The notes under the pieces were generated by a model that was given only the letters and a program-made list of their open reading frames with translations, ran no database searches and was not told the origin of the DNA. From positions 1-64,000 of IMG/VR virus record IMGVR_UViG_3300024261_000026: DNA of 64,000 bases. The stretch is one strand, 5' to 3'. Numbering within the stretch: the stretch's first letter is position 1; each line of letters starts with the position of its first letter. Both the position numbers and the translations under genes were made by a program. Origin of the DNA: a virus. Positions 16,316-25,776 of the stretch are shown piece after piece.

Positions 16316-17992
16316 ATGTCTATTTTAGAAAAACTAACAGAAGGCATCGTTGAAAGGGATCTTCAAAGGGAAAGTCATTCTCTCGTTGAGAAATGGGAAA
16401 AGACTGGACTTTTAGAGGGACTTGGAAACGAGGCCAAAAAGAACACCATGGCGTGTTTACTAGAAAACCAAGCGAAGGAACTTCTTCGCGAATCATCCAG
16501 CATGTCAGCTGGTGATGTTGAAGGATTTGCAGCGGTTGCATTTCCAATTGTGCGACGTGTGTTCGCAGGATTGATTGCCAATGATTTGGTATCAGTCCAA
16601 CCGATGAGTCTACCTAGTGGTCTTATCTTCTTCTTGGACTTTACCAAGGATCGAGCACGATTAGGCGACGAGCTCGGCGACTCAGTATATGGTGGTGGCG
16701 CAGTCGCTAACCAGATTACTGGTGGCGTATCTCTTGTTGACGGTGATATTTCGAAATCATTCTACAACTTGAATAACGGTTACTCATCTCCAACGGGAAG
16801 TGGCAATGTCAATGTTACTGACCTCTTATCGGGTACTGTCGGCGGACCAGATGCCGTAGACAAGGCACTTGAGGAGATTCTACGTTATGATCCCGATATC
16901 GCTTCTGGGACGGCAGCATATGTCGGAACAGTGCCTATCACCGATATGGATCAGCTTAACTTGGATGATCTTATTACTGTCACTGTCACCCCCGGATTAG
17001 GCCGCCAAGCTCGACGATTGACTCAATTGAGTGGTACCGCAGGTACTGACTTGCTTATTGTTATCGCTGCTTCGGGTAGTGAAACTCCGGATGAATTGAA
17101 TCCGGCAGGTGGAGTTGCGGCTCATGCAGCGTCTTGGGCAATTGTTGATGATTTCACCACGGGCGGAGCAATCGGCTCAGTTGTGGGTCGGCAAGATTGG
17201 GGATTGGAAGACAATGTTAATATTCCAGAAATCGACATCAAGGTTGATAGTGTTGCAGTGACAGCACAAACTAAGAAGTTGAAAGCGAAGTGGACTCCAG
17301 AATTGGGTCAAGATTTGAATGCATATCACAATCTTGATGCTGAAGTGGAACTAACGAGCATTCTTTCTGAGCAAATCGCTCTTGAGATTGACCAAGAAAT
17401 CTTGGAAGATCTTCTCAAGGGAGCGACTGCTGGTACGCAATACTGGTCACGACGACCTGGAAAGTTTCTCAACAAGTCAACTGGACAACCAATTAGCACA
17501 TCTGCCAATGAGGCGCTTTTAGGAGCGGATTTCACGGGTACTGTGTCTGAATGGTATGAGACACTGTTGGAGACTATCAATGATGTTTCCGCTCAAATCC
17601 ATCGCAAAACGTTGCGAGGTGGAGCGAACTTCTTGGTTTGCGGACCTGAAGTTTCTAACCTTCTTGAGTTTACTGCTGGTTTTAAAGCAACCGTAACCCA
17701 CGATGATGATCGAGGAACAACGGGTGCTGTGAATGTCGGTAGTCTTTCCAAGAAATGGGATGTCTATGTAGACCCCTATTTCCCACGAAATGTTGTTCTG
17801 GTTGGACGTAAAGGAAACTCATTCCTCGAAAGTGGATATGTGTATGCTCCTTATGTGCCCCTCCAAACGACACCAACTATCTTCGGTACTGAAGACTTCG
17901 TGCCTCGCAAAGGCGTGATGACTCGGTATGCCAAGAAGATGGTGCGACCGGACATGTACGGACTTGTTGTTGTGACTGATCTTCTTGGCTAA
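16316..17992 (+). CDS. 23: Major capsid protein, T4 gp23-like
   Basis: This 558-residue protein has the recognisable gp23 N-terminus: LVEKWEKTGLLEGLG, then LLENQAKELL, then PIVRRVFAGLIANDLVSVQP. The gp21 protease should remove the N-terminal segment; an LxE site at L57-R58-E59 is the best candidate for the cleavage point. The C-terminal domain has family blocks such as YDPYF-like VDPYFPRN and VRPDMYGL. It forms the hexameric lattice of the head. A strong AAGGAGG site precedes ATG 16316, and a UUCG-loop terminator follows, as expected for a highly expressed gene. Confidence 0.95.
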   Translation: MSILEKLTEGIVERDLQRESHSLVEKWEKTGLLEGLGNEAKKNTMACLLENQAKELLRESSSMSAGDVEGFAAVAFPIVRRVFAGLIANDLVSVQPMSLPSGLIFFLDFTKDRARLGDELGDSVYGGGAVANQITGGVSLVDGDISKSFYNLNNGYSSPTGSGNVNVTDLLSGTVGGPDAVDKALEEILRYDPDIASGTAAYVGTVPITDMDQLNLDDLITVTVTPGLGRQARRLTQLSGTAGTDLLIVIAASGSETPDELNPAGGVAAHAASWAIVDDFTTGGAIGSVVGRQDWGLEDNVNIPEIDIKVDSVAVTAQTKKLKAKWTPELGQDLNAYHNLDAEVELTSILSEQIALEIDQEILEDLLKGATAGTQYWSRRPGKFLNKSTGQPISTSANEALLGADFTGTVSEWYETLLETINDVSAQIHRKTLRGGANFLVCGPEVSNLLEFTAGFKATVTHDDDRGTTGAVNVGSLSKKWDVYVDPYFPRNVVLVGRKGNSFLESGYVYAPYVPLQTTPTIFGTEDFVPRKGVMTRYAKKMVRPDMYGLVVVTDLLG

Positions 17993-18019
17993 GATTAGCG
18001 AGACAACATAAAAAAGATA

Positions 18020-18047
18020 AGAGCCTCTTCGGAGGCTCTTTTCTTTT
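18020..18047 (+). terminator. Terminator after the capsid gene
   Basis: An 8-bp stem AGAGCCTC/GAGGCTCT closes a stable TTCG tetraloop and is followed by a T-rich tract. It ends the scaffold-capsid transcript. Confidence 0.9.
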
Positions 18048-18055
18048 GTCCCCTG

Positions 18056-18065
18056 ACTATTTATA
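18056..18065 (+). promoter_or_regulatory. Late-promoter-like motif ACTATTTATA
   Basis: A full match to the recurring motif lies eight bases after the capsid terminator and 25 bases before the next start codon. This is the clearest terminator-promoter pair of the late region. Confidence 0.65.
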
Positions 18066-18090
18066 GGTGTAATCCTTGGGAGGAAATAAT

Positions 18091-19356
18091 GTGGCAGTCC
18101 CTACTCTATCACCATCTTCAACTGTAAGTGCTATTGTACTACCATCAACCGGCGTAAAGGCGGATGTTACCGGATCGCTTCCATTCGGCGTATATACCAA
18201 TGCTGATTTCATTTCAGGCGCAGTAGACCAAGTGGCATTCACTTATCGGAGACTCGGTGGCGACGTACTCGATATTGAACTTACTGCGAACAACGTATAC
18301 GCTGCCTATGAAGAGGCGGTTTTAGAATATTCCTATATAGTCAATATCCACCAATCAAAGAATACTCTATCCAACCTGATGGGTCAAACAACCGGCACCT
18401 TCGACAGCGACGGAGAACTACAGGCAGGAGATCTCCTCAATCAATTGAGCGGTACGGGAGCAGAGTTAAGATATCCGCGTTTTGATTTGGGATATGCTAA
18501 CGCACTCGCTTCGGCCGCCTCCGAGAAGGCGCAGGTAGGCGGCAACGCGACTTTCTATTCTGCCTCCATAGATATAGTGGATGGTGTCCAAGATTACGAC
18601 CTACAGTCTATCATCTCGTCTAGTGCTGCCGCCGGCGGAGTACCTTATGAGAACTTAGATGTGGGTAAGAAGGCGAATATCCAAAAGGTGTTTTATAAAT
18701 CTCCACGTTCTTTCTGGAGGTTCTTCGGATACTATGGCGGCATAAACACAATAGGGAATCTCGGCACTTATGGGCAATATTCCGACGACAGCACTTGGCA
18801 AGTAGTTCCTGTATGGCAAAACAAACTCCAAGCGATGGCATACGAGGATATGCTCAGTACACGAACCTCTCACTACTCTTATGAGATAAGAAACAACAAA
18901 ATTAGATTATACCCTGTGCCTGGTACAGATTGGGTAACAAAGGTTTGGTTTGAATTTACAATAGATACAGATCCTCTCTTTGATGATGCAGGTCTTGATA
19001 CGGGTGCTTCAGGCATCAACAACATGAACACCCTCCCGTTCGCCAACATTCCATACAACAACATCAACTCAATAGGGAAGCAGTGGATCCGAAGATTTGC
19101 TCTCTCTCTTTGTAAGGAAATGCTAGGACTCATAAGGAACAAGTTTACGACAATACCAATCCCAGGCGAGTCTGTTACGCTAAACGGCGACGCACTCTTG
19201 TCGCAAGCGAAGGAAGAGCAGGCCGCGTTGAGAGATGAACTGAAGACAGTCCTAGATGATATGACTTACGATAAGTTGATTGCCACTGACGCAGAGATGA
19301 TGGAAAACACTGAGAATCTACAGGCAAAAATTCCAATGATAATTTTTACAGGATAG
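18091..19356 (+). CDS. Neck or head-completion protein, possibly gp13-like
   Basis: This 421-residue protein uses GTG 18091, which has GGGAGG at 18078-18083; an in-frame TTG at 18076 would place the site inside the gene. It is a soluble mixed alpha/beta protein with an aromatic central part (FWRFFGYYGGINTIG) and strands such as YSYEIRNNKIRLYPVPG. Gene order places it after the capsid gene and before a gp14-like and a gp15-like gene, which is where gp13 lies in T4. Similarity to gp13 itself is not clear by eye. The role is head completion or neck by position. Confidence 0.65.
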   Translation: MAVPTLSPSSTVSAIVLPSTGVKADVTGSLPFGVYTNADFISGAVDQVAFTYRRLGGDVLDIELTANNVYAAYEEAVLEYSYIVNIHQSKNTLSNLMGQTTGTFDSDGELQAGDLLNQLSGTGAELRYPRFDLGYANALASAASEKAQVGGNATFYSASIDIVDGVQDYDLQSIISSSAAAGGVPYENLDVGKKANIQKVFYKSPRSFWRFFGYYGGINTIGNLGTYGQYSDDSTWQVVPVWQNKLQAMAYEDMLSTRTSHYSYEIRNNKIRLYPVPGTDWVTKVWFEFTIDTDPLFDDAGLDTGASGINNMNTLPFANIPYNNINSIGKQWIRRFALSLCKEMLGLIRNKFTTIPIPGESVTLNGDALLSQAKEEQAALRDELKTVLDDMTYDKLIATDAEMMENTENLQAKIPMIIFTG

Positions 19357-19368
19357 AGGGCATAGGCA

Positions 19369-20157
19369 GTGGCAGAAGATATTACTTGGAAACAACCAAC
19401 CAACCCACCTCCCCCCATGTTCCTCGGCGCAGCAGAAAGGAACTTGGTCAAGCAGGTTAATGACGAACTCATTGAGCGCGTCATTGGGCAGGGGATTATT
19501 TATTACCCTGTGAGCATGAAGCACACAAACTATCACCCACTATATGGCGAGGCGATTCATAAGAATTTCCTATCCCCCATAAAAGTAAATGCCTTGATCT
19601 CGTGGGAGGGAAGCACGACAAACACTACAAATCTCGGCATTGATAGGAGATCGAGTATCACCATTAATTTTCATAAAAGAAGACTGACGGAAGATCAGGA
19701 TTTACAGGTTCAGGAAGGCGATTTTGTCCTATATGGCAATCTGTTTTATGAGATAGTAACACTATCCCAACCCCGAGAACTATTTGGTCAGGTGGAGCAT
19801 AAGATGGAGATAGCGGCAAAGTGTATTCGCGCTAGGGATGGGGTGTTTGAGGAATCAACACTCCCACAGGTTTCAATAGATAAATTTAAATTGGCACAAG
19901 AAAAGATTGTCAACATTGAGGTTCTTACGATACCAGATGATTGCAAGATATGTGTGCCAACCCTTTCTGCGGCAGAAGTCGATTCTCTGAACTACAGGAC
20001 TTTGGAAGAGTTTGTGGCAGAACCATGCAAATACAACGGATATCAGTTCTACCTTTCGGATGCAGGGCCATCTCCAGTCGGTCCATTTATTATTTCTAAT
20101 AAGTGGTACTTTAACGAAGATTGCACATGGTATCCAAGTCCATTTTATAAGATCTAG
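19369..20157 (+). CDS. 14: Neck protein, T4 gp14-like
   Basis: This 262-residue protein has the same block order as T4 gp14 (256 residues): a tyrosine/proline segment (IIYYPVSMKHTNYHPLYGE), a strand region with ITINFHKRRL, then an EGDFVLYGNLFYEIV block matching the EGDLIYFP and FEI region of gp14. gp14 closes the filled head and forms part of the neck where tail and whiskers attach. The start codon is GTG 19369 in the context AGGCAGTGGCAG, which is not a strong site, so coupling to the upstream gene is likely. Confidence 0.72.
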   Translation: MAEDITWKQPTNPPPPMFLGAAERNLVKQVNDELIERVIGQGIIYYPVSMKHTNYHPLYGEAIHKNFLSPIKVNALISWEGSTTNTTNLGIDRRSSITINFHKRRLTEDQDLQVQEGDFVLYGNLFYEIVTLSQPRELFGQVEHKMEIAAKCIRARDGVFEESTLPQVSIDKFKLAQEKIVNIEVLTIPDDCKICVPTLSAAEVDSLNYRTLEEFVAEPCKYNGYQFYLSDAGPSPVGPFIISNKWYFNEDCTWYPSPFYKI

Positions 20158-20168
20158 GGAGATGATAT

Positions 20169-21017
20169 ATGCCTGACAACAACGAGAATGAAAAAGTTAC
20201 AATTTTAGAACCGTCAAACCTGGAGACGATAGATACGGCAGTTTTTAACTGGGTGAATGAGGGGGTGAATGTCTTCTCCAACACTAATCGCGGGTGGATG
20301 AAAATACCAGTGATTTGGGTGACAGGAGAAAGAGCCCATCAGTCGAAGTCGGATAAGAATTTGCGAGATAAAGAAGGCGCACTTATCTTTCCCATAATAA
20401 CAGTAGAGAGGACGAGCGTTGAGAAAGATTTGTCATTCAAAGGATCGCTTCAGGCGAATGTGTTTCCAGTCAACGATTACCGTGGAGGTTCAATCCCTCT
20501 CACCAACGTGATCAACCAAAATAAGACAAAGAATTTTCAGAATGCAGATGCCAAAAAGACATATGGTCAGTTAAATTTCAAAGTGAGTCCGAAGAATGAC
20601 AAGATTGTATACACTCACAAATCCATCCCTATTCCGGTATATGTGACTGCCATGTATAAGATTGTTTTGAGAGGCGAATACCAGCAACAGATTAACGAAA
20701 TGAGCCAGCCATTTATGGTAGCGACAGGTGGAATTAATAGTTTTATTTTGCGCCAAAATGGCCATCGATATGAAGCATTCCTTCAGTCCTCCTATTCCCA
20801 AGAGAATAATATTGCTGACCTCGCCGAGGAAGAGAGGATATATCAAACATCGATTGAAGTGAAGGTACTCGGAAACCTAATTGGATCCGGCAATAACCAG
20901 GAGAAACCTCACATCGTCGAGAGAGAAAACGCTGTAGAGTTTAAGTTCTCTAGGGAAAGGGTAATAATGGGAGATGACCCAACCCACCCAGATAACTGGG
21001 GTAAGTATAGAGAATAA
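20169..21017 (+). CDS. 15: Tail completion or sheath stabiliser protein, T4 gp15-like
   Basis: This 282-residue protein resembles T4 gp15 in layout: an N-terminal IPVIWVTGERAH segment, a LIFPIITVERTS strand, a YVTAMYKIVLRGEYQQQ helix-strand block and a C-terminal REDxxxFxFSRE-like end. gp15 caps the tail tube and sheath after assembly and joins tail to head. The gene follows the gp14-like gene and precedes the sheath gene, which supports the call. GGGAGATG lies before ATG 20169. Confidence 0.68.
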   Translation: MPDNNENEKVTILEPSNLETIDTAVFNWVNEGVNVFSNTNRGWMKIPVIWVTGERAHQSKSDKNLRDKEGALIFPIITVERTSVEKDLSFKGSLQANVFPVNDYRGGSIPLTNVINQNKTKNFQNADAKKTYGQLNFKVSPKNDKIVYTHKSIPIPVYVTAMYKIVLRGEYQQQINEMSQPFMVATGGINSFILRQNGHRYEAFLQSSYSQENNIADLAEEERIYQTSIEVKVLGNLIGSGNNQEKPHIVERENAVEFKFSRERVIMGDDPTHPDNWGKYRE

Positions 21018-21042
21018 AAAAGAGCATTTTGAAATTCTAAAA

Positions 21043-21052
21043 ACTATTTACA
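21043..21052 (+). promoter_or_regulatory. Late-promoter-like motif ACTATTTACA
   Basis: The motif is 63 bases before the sheath start codon at 21116, giving a longer leader than usual. The 98-base gap contains no gene. Confidence 0.55.
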
Positions 21053-21115
21053 TCAGGAAAAGAAGCGCCTAAAAAACACAATGTATATTTTATAATAAGA
21101 GGAGAACAGAAAACC

Positions 21116-23944
21116 ATGACGGCACAGAAATTTAAATTTGTATCCCCTGGAGTTTTTGTTGACGAAATTGACAACTCACAACTGCCAGAACTACCAAACG
21201 CTGTAGGACCAGTAATTATCACTAGAGCGGAAAAGGGACCATCAATGGTGCCGGTTCAAGTTAGTTCGATGGCGGATTTTGTTGAGACTTTTGGTAATCC
21301 TATTTATGGCGCAGGAAGCAGCGATGTCTGGAGAAGCGGACCCAATGTCTCCGCACCAGCATACGGAACGTATGCCGCACAAGCTTATTTGAGAAATAGA
21401 AGTCCTGCTACGATTGTTAAGTTGGCAGGTATCGAAGATGCAAACCCGACGCTAAACGGCGGAGCAGGATGGGCAACGAACACATCCGAAATGAACGCTG
21501 GTTTCGCCAACGGAGGCGCATATGGATTGTTCCTTGTAGAATCCGGGTCAAACCTGGAAGAGTCTCCCACGGGATCCCTGGCAGCAATCTTTTATTGCTC
21601 CCAAGGTTCTGTAGAACTGACAGGAACATTGATGGACGGTACCACTACCGCCAGCGGAACCGCAGGGGTATTCTTATCGGATGCCACACCACATCAATAT
21701 ACCGCACTTGTGAAAAACTCGTCAGGAACAGATACCAATAAGGTTGTGTTCAACTTCGACGAAAATAGCAAACTTTATATTAGAAACGTTTTCAACACTA
21801 ATCCGACTTTGGTTAACACTTTTGCCGGCGACAATCAGAAGACTTACTTCCTCGGCGAAACTTTCGATAGAAACATCGCCGACAAACTAAATACCGCTTC
21901 CTCTTCTTTGGGTGTTATCTTGGGACTGAAGGATGATGTTGGTAGCATATCGGCACAGCAAAACATCCAAGACATGCAACTTAGCAATGCATCTACTGGG
22001 TGGTTTTTCTCGCAAGATTTAGGAGCGGCGTCTCTCTATAATGCTTTGAATATGCAGAACCTCTTCAAGTTTGAAGCGATTTCAGGCGGAGACTGGGCAC
22101 AAGCAAATCTTAAGATTTCTATTACGAGTATTAAGGCATCCCCGAACTCAGATCAACCATACGGAACATTCTCAGTTCAGATTAGGAGAATAAATGATGC
22201 CGACGCAAGGGTTTCACCAGTTGAAACTTATAGCGATGTAAATTTGAACCCCAACTCGCCTGACTATATCGCTCGGAGGATCGGCGATTCCTATCGAGAG
22301 TGGGATGACACAAATAAACGATATCAAAAATATGGAGATTATGTAAATCAATCGCGATACATAAGGGTTATTGTGGATTCTTCTGTCGGCGCAGGCGCCG
22401 CAGATCCGAAGTTCCTTCCTTATGGGGTTTACGGACCAACGCGGTTTGATTCGTTCCAAATAATCAGCGGATCGACCGTTGACCCAGATACATACGTTAC
22501 TGACGACATTGTAGATTCAATGGGAGGTTCCGAGTTTGTAAGAACCGAACTTCCCATCACCGCTTCGTTTGAATTCCCAGAGTTACCTCTGCGAGCGAAC
22601 AGCAACGATGCTACCTTGATTAATCAAAAAGATGCATACTTCGGTGTTGTAACAAACATTGCTAACAGCAGCAGACTACAAAGGGATATCCCCGATTATG
22701 TCAAAAGAAAGCCAGACAATCTAGACAATCTAGGTGTCACTGGATCGCTTAACTATTCATGGGTTTTCAGTCTAGACGACATTTCTGGGTCGAGTACGAC
22801 GGCAGAGGCGACCTACACTTCCGGATCGCGTGCCGAGGGCACATCTCTCACTGCGGTAGGGTATACATCTCCATCGGGTCTTGTTACCTCCGCTTCGTAT
22901 GAGGCCGTACTGGCAGCGGGATTCAATAAATTTACTACAATGCTTAACGGCGGATTCGAAGGTCTGAATATCCTAGAAAGGGAGCCTTTCGCCAACCGAA
23001 TACTGTCCGGTAAGACGGCGCAGTCGAGTTATGCCTTCGCATCAATCGAGCGAGCAATCAATGCGGTTGCTGACCCGGATGTTGTTGATTGCAACATTCT
23101 GACGGTTCCTGGCATTACCAACTCGACCATCACTGGAAAGATTTTGGAAACTGCCGCAAACCGAGGCGATGTCTTGGCGGTTATTGACCTCGCGGGTGGA
23201 TACCAGCCAGAAACAGAATCAACAGAAAGCGCAGCGAACAGGGTTGGTAGCGTATCAGATACCATAAATCAACTGAACCAGCGAAATATTAACAACAGCT
23301 ACGGGTGTGCTTATTATCCATGGGTTCAAATTAACGACACCATTACAACAGGAGGTTCCTTATGGGTGCCGCCTAGTGTGGTAGTGCTCGGAACTCTCGC
23401 CTCTAGCGAAGCGAAGAGTGAGTTGTGGTTCGCCCCCGCTGGGTTTACCAGAGGCGGACTGACTGAGGGCAGCGCTGGCGTGCCGGTGACTAACGTGCGA
23501 CAGAGACTAACTTCTGACAACAGAGATGATCTCTACACGGCCAACATCAACCCCATCGCTCAATTCCCATCGGAAGGAATCGTGATTTTCGGACAGAAGA
23601 CGCTTCAGGTGACGCAATCGGCACTCGATAGAATCAATGTTAGGCGAATGCTAATCTTTGTTAAGCGCGAAGTTTCTAGAATCGCTTCCAGATTGGTTTT
23701 CGACCAGAATGTACAATCAACCTGGAACAGATTCTTGGGGCAAGTTGATCCATTCCTCGCGAGCGTTAAGACTCGGTTGGGTCTGACTGATTATAAGGTT
23801 ATTTTGGACGACACTACTACCACACCAGAATTGGTTGATCGGAATATCATGTATGCTAAGATTTATCTGAAGCCTGCTAAGGCTCTAGAGTTTATCGCTC
23901 TCGACTTCATTGTGACGAGATCTGGCGCATCTTTTGACGACTAA
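21116..23944 (+). CDS. 18: Tail sheath protein, T4 gp18-like
   Basis: This 942-residue protein has the sheath-family start FVSPGVFVDEIDNSQLPE followed by GPVIITRAEKGP. Its C-terminal domain (REVSRIASRLVFDQN, RNIMYAKIYLKPAKALEFI) is the conserved core that forms the contractile lattice. It is almost 300 residues longer than T4 gp18 (659), and the extra length is in the middle (about residues 120-500), where sheath proteins carry surface-exposed domains. A GAGGAGAAC site precedes ATG 21116. The tube gene follows directly. Confidence 0.93.
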   Translation: MTAQKFKFVSPGVFVDEIDNSQLPELPNAVGPVIITRAEKGPSMVPVQVSSMADFVETFGNPIYGAGSSDVWRSGPNVSAPAYGTYAAQAYLRNRSPATIVKLAGIEDANPTLNGGAGWATNTSEMNAGFANGGAYGLFLVESGSNLEESPTGSLAAIFYCSQGSVELTGTLMDGTTTASGTAGVFLSDATPHQYTALVKNSSGTDTNKVVFNFDENSKLYIRNVFNTNPTLVNTFAGDNQKTYFLGETFDRNIADKLNTASSSLGVILGLKDDVGSISAQQNIQDMQLSNASTGWFFSQDLGAASLYNALNMQNLFKFEAISGGDWAQANLKISITSIKASPNSDQPYGTFSVQIRRINDADARVSPVETYSDVNLNPNSPDYIARRIGDSYREWDDTNKRYQKYGDYVNQSRYIRVIVDSSVGAGAADPKFLPYGVYGPTRFDSFQIISGSTVDPDTYVTDDIVDSMGGSEFVRTELPITASFEFPELPLRANSNDATLINQKDAYFGVVTNIANSSRLQRDIPDYVKRKPDNLDNLGVTGSLNYSWVFSLDDISGSSTTAEATYTSGSRAEGTSLTAVGYTSPSGLVTSASYEAVLAAGFNKFTTMLNGGFEGLNILEREPFANRILSGKTAQSSYAFASIERAINAVADPDVVDCNILTVPGITNSTITGKILETAANRGDVLAVIDLAGGYQPETESTESAANRVGSVSDTINQLNQRNINNSYGCAYYPWVQINDTITTGGSLWVPPSVVVLGTLASSEAKSELWFAPAGFTRGGLTEGSAGVPVTNVRQRLTSDNRDDLYTANINPIAQFPSEGIVIFGQKTLQVTQSALDRINVRRMLIFVKREVSRIASRLVFDQNVQSTWNRFLGQVDPFLASVKTRLGLTDYKVILDDTTTTPELVDRNIMYAKIYLKPAKALEFIALDFIVTRSGASFDD

Positions 23945-23958
23945 AAAAGAAATAGAAA

Positions 23959-23969
23959 ACTACTTATAG
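23959..23969 (+). promoter_or_regulatory. Late-promoter-like motif ACTACTTATAG
   Basis: The motif lies 33 bases before the tail-tube start codon. The Y at position 5 is C here, as in several other copies. Confidence 0.55.
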
Positions 23970-24002
23970 TTACAAAACTGAGAACTGAGGAGAAAATAAA
24001 AA

Positions 24003-24596
24003 ATGGCATTTTGGAGTGACGCAACAGTATCTGACCCGAAGAGACAACACCGCTGGCTTGTGAGTATTGGCGCACCGGAGTTATCGTCATACATTAGTTA
24101 TGTGTGTAAGGGAGTTGCTAAACCAAAGATGACGATTGGCGAAGCAGAGCATAAGTTTATCAATCATACATTTTATTATCCTGGTGGGGTGACATACGAC
24201 CCCATCACCCTCACTCTTGTAGACCCTGCGAACCCATCCTCAACGCAAGCACTATATGATCTGATTCAAGTTTCGGGGTATAGACTCCCAGACAACATCA
24301 TTAACGCAAATCCAGGGGCATCCCCCAGCGGTCAGAATGCAGATGTTTCGACAATTAGCAAATCGAAGGGAGTCAAAGCGTTAACATCTGTTGTTATTAC
24401 TCAGATGGACGGCGATGGCAACACAGTAGAGGAGATTACTCTGAAGAACGCCTGGATCAAGAGTGTTGACTTTGGTGGTGACTTGAACTATGAAAACGAA
24501 GGTCTTGTAGAGATCTCTCTCGAACTTAGATTCGACTGGTTTAATATGGTTACCCCATCAAACCTCCTTGGATATGATCCGCGTGGTGATAGTTGA
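24003..24596 (+). CDS. 19: Tail tube protein, T4 gp19-like
   Basis: This 197-residue protein begins MAFWSDATVSDPKRQHRWLV and has the tube-family pattern: a central PGGVTYDPITLTLVDP block and C-terminal strands ending in a VKSVDFGGDLNYENEGLVEI-type stretch. The length is near that of T4 gp19 (163). It forms hexameric rings inside the sheath. It follows the sheath gene in the T4 order. The ribosome-binding site is GAGGAGAA. Confidence 0.92.
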   Translation: MAFWSDATVSDPKRQHRWLVSIGAPELSSYISYVCKGVAKPKMTIGEAEHKFINHTFYYPGGVTYDPITLTLVDPANPSSTQALYDLIQVSGYRLPDNIINANPGASPSGQNADVSTISKSKGVKALTSVVITQMDGDGNTVEEITLKNAWIKSVDFGGDLNYENEGLVEISLELRFDWFNMVTPSNLLGYDPRGDS

Positions 24597-24612
24597 TTTA
24601 TAGAGAGAAATA

Positions 24613-24672
24613 ATGTTTAAATTTTCATCTAAGATGCCTTATAATGTAGAAGGAAATCTTAGGAAGATTTAG
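24613..24672 (+). CDS. Possible 19-residue ORF
   Basis: ATG 24613 follows AGAGAG and a weak late-like motif (GATTTATAG at 24595-24603). It encodes MFKFSSKMPYNVEGNLRKI and stops 10 bases before the next gene. It may be a real small peptide gene or only leader sequence for the gp26-like gene. Confidence 0.3.
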   Translation: MFKFSSKMPYNVEGNLRKI

Positions 24673-24682
24673 CGAGGTAAAA

Positions 24683-25573
24683 ATGACAAAAAGAAATAAC
24701 GAGCAGCGTCTCGGATTACCTTCGACTGGTGCGAAGGAATCTGCCGATGTTTCCGCTGCGATAGACCCACCTTCAGAAGGCGGAGGGTTATCCTTCGTAT
24801 CCCCCACGCAAATGGTTGATTTGCCATCAGAGGGGAAATACTACCCACCAGCTCATCCGCTTCACAACGAAACATCAATTGAGATCAGGGAGATGACTGC
24901 GAGAGAAGAAGATATTTTGACATCACAGTCTTTAATACAGAAAGGTGTTGTCTTCGATAAGCTGTTACAGAATATTATTGTGGATGGCAGAATCAGTCAC
25001 CAGCACCTTCTTGTTGGCGACAAGAGCGCCATCCTTGTTGCGGCGAGAATAAGTGCATATGGCGAATTGTACGAAACCAAGGCGACATGTCCTAACTGCT
25101 ATGCAGAGCAAGATACATCGTTTGATCTCCGAGATGCCGACATCAAAGGACCGCCCAACTTAGCAGAGGTTACTGAGGAAGTGGGATCTCCCGTGCGAGA
25201 TACCGGCAACGGCACCTTTGTTGTGACATTGCCAAAATCTCAATTGGATGCGGAGATAAAATTGATTAATGGCGATGATGAAAGAAGGATGTCCGCTTCT
25301 CGTAAGATGAGAAAAAAGAGAAAGCAGATAGACAATATGCTAACTAGCACCCTTAAGGCGTGTATTGTCTCGGTGTCTGGCACTGACGACAAGCAGGAAA
25401 TTGAGAGATTCATTGAAAACATGCCAGCACAAGATTCCAGATTTATCAGGAAGGTAATGTTGCAAGTCACTCCAAATATTGATTTAACGCAAGAGTTCGT
25501 TTGCGAAGAGTGCGACCACGAGCAGGACATGGAGGTTCCTGTTACTACGGACTTTTTTTGGCCTGACGCATAA
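24683..25573 (+). CDS. 26: Baseplate or tail assembly protein, T4 gp26-like
   Basis: This 296-residue protein shows the family pattern of T4 gp26 (T4_baseplate family): MVDLPSEGKYYPPAHPL, then IREMTAREEDIL, then LLVGDKSAILVAARI and SAYGELYETKATCPNCYAE. Two CxxC pairs, CPNC near residue 140 and CEEC near 275, may bind zinc. The gene lies between tube and tape measure, the classic place of tail assembly chaperones. It ends with a seven-T run (25553-25559) that may allow a +1 frameshift into the next frame (see findings). Confidence 0.75.
   Translation: MTKRNNEQRLGLPSTGAKESADVSAAIDPPSEGGGLSFVSPTQMVDLPSEGKYYPPAHPLHNETSIEIREMTAREEDILTSQSLIQKGVVFDKLLQNIIVDGRISHQHLLVGDKSAILVAARISAYGELYETKATCPNCYAEQDTSFDLRDADIKGPPNLAEVTEEVGSPVRDTGNGTFVVTLPKSQLDAEIKLINGDDERRMSASRKMRKKRKQIDNMLTSTLKACIVSVSGTDDKQEIERFIENMPAQDSRFIRKVMLQVTPNIDLTQEFVCEECDHEQDMEVPVTTDFFWPDA
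25553..25559 (+). promoter_or_regulatory. Candidate +1 ribosomal frameshift site (T7 run)
   Basis: The gp26-like frame reads GAC TTT TTT TGG. A +1 slip of a Phe tRNA on the T run continues into a frame that is open from 25488 to 25730 and joins the small downstream ORF. A -1 slip meets a stop codon within three codons. The downstream ATG at 25584 has no ribosome-binding site at the usual distance. Confidence 0.35.
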
Positions 25574-25583
25574 ATACTCAGAG

Positions 25584-25730
25584 ATGGTGTACGAGCAGAT
25601 CTTTATCTTAAAGTATTATGGCGGGTGGAGCTTCATTGAAGCGTACAATTTGCCTGTAAAACTGCGAGAGTGGTTCGTCGAGAGATTGGCGAAGCAAATA
25701 AAAGACGAAGCAGAGGCATCAAAGAAATAA
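25584..25730 (+). CDS. Small tail assembly protein, gp51-like or chaperone extension
   Basis: This 48-residue protein begins MVYEQIFILKYYGGWSFIEA and continues NLPVKLREWFVERLAKQ. Small proteins of this type follow gp26-like genes in related phages, and T4 gp51 is the baseplate hub assembly factor. Only CTCAGAG directly touches the ATG, so independent initiation looks poor. The frame is open upstream across the end of the gp26-like gene, so the product may be made as a frameshift fusion or by coupling from the stop codon 10 bases upstream. Confidence 0.65.
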   Translation: MVYEQIFILKYYGGWSFIEAYNLPVKLREWFVERLAKQIKDEAEASKK

Positions 25731-25733
25731 TAG

Positions 25734-25758
25734 AAGGCACCCACGGGTGCCTTTTGTT
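25734..25758 (+). terminator. Terminator after the gp26-like pair
   Basis: An 8-bp stem AAGGCACC/GGTGCCTT with a four-base loop is followed by TTGTTGTT. It lies four bases after the small gene and just before a late-type motif. Confidence 0.85.
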
Positions 25759-25766
25759 GTTATAAA

Positions 25767-25776
25767 ACTATTTACC
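25767..25776 (+). promoter_or_regulatory. Late-promoter-like motif ACTATTTACC
   Basis: The motif follows the terminator and lies 19 bases before ATG 25796. Confidence 0.6.
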
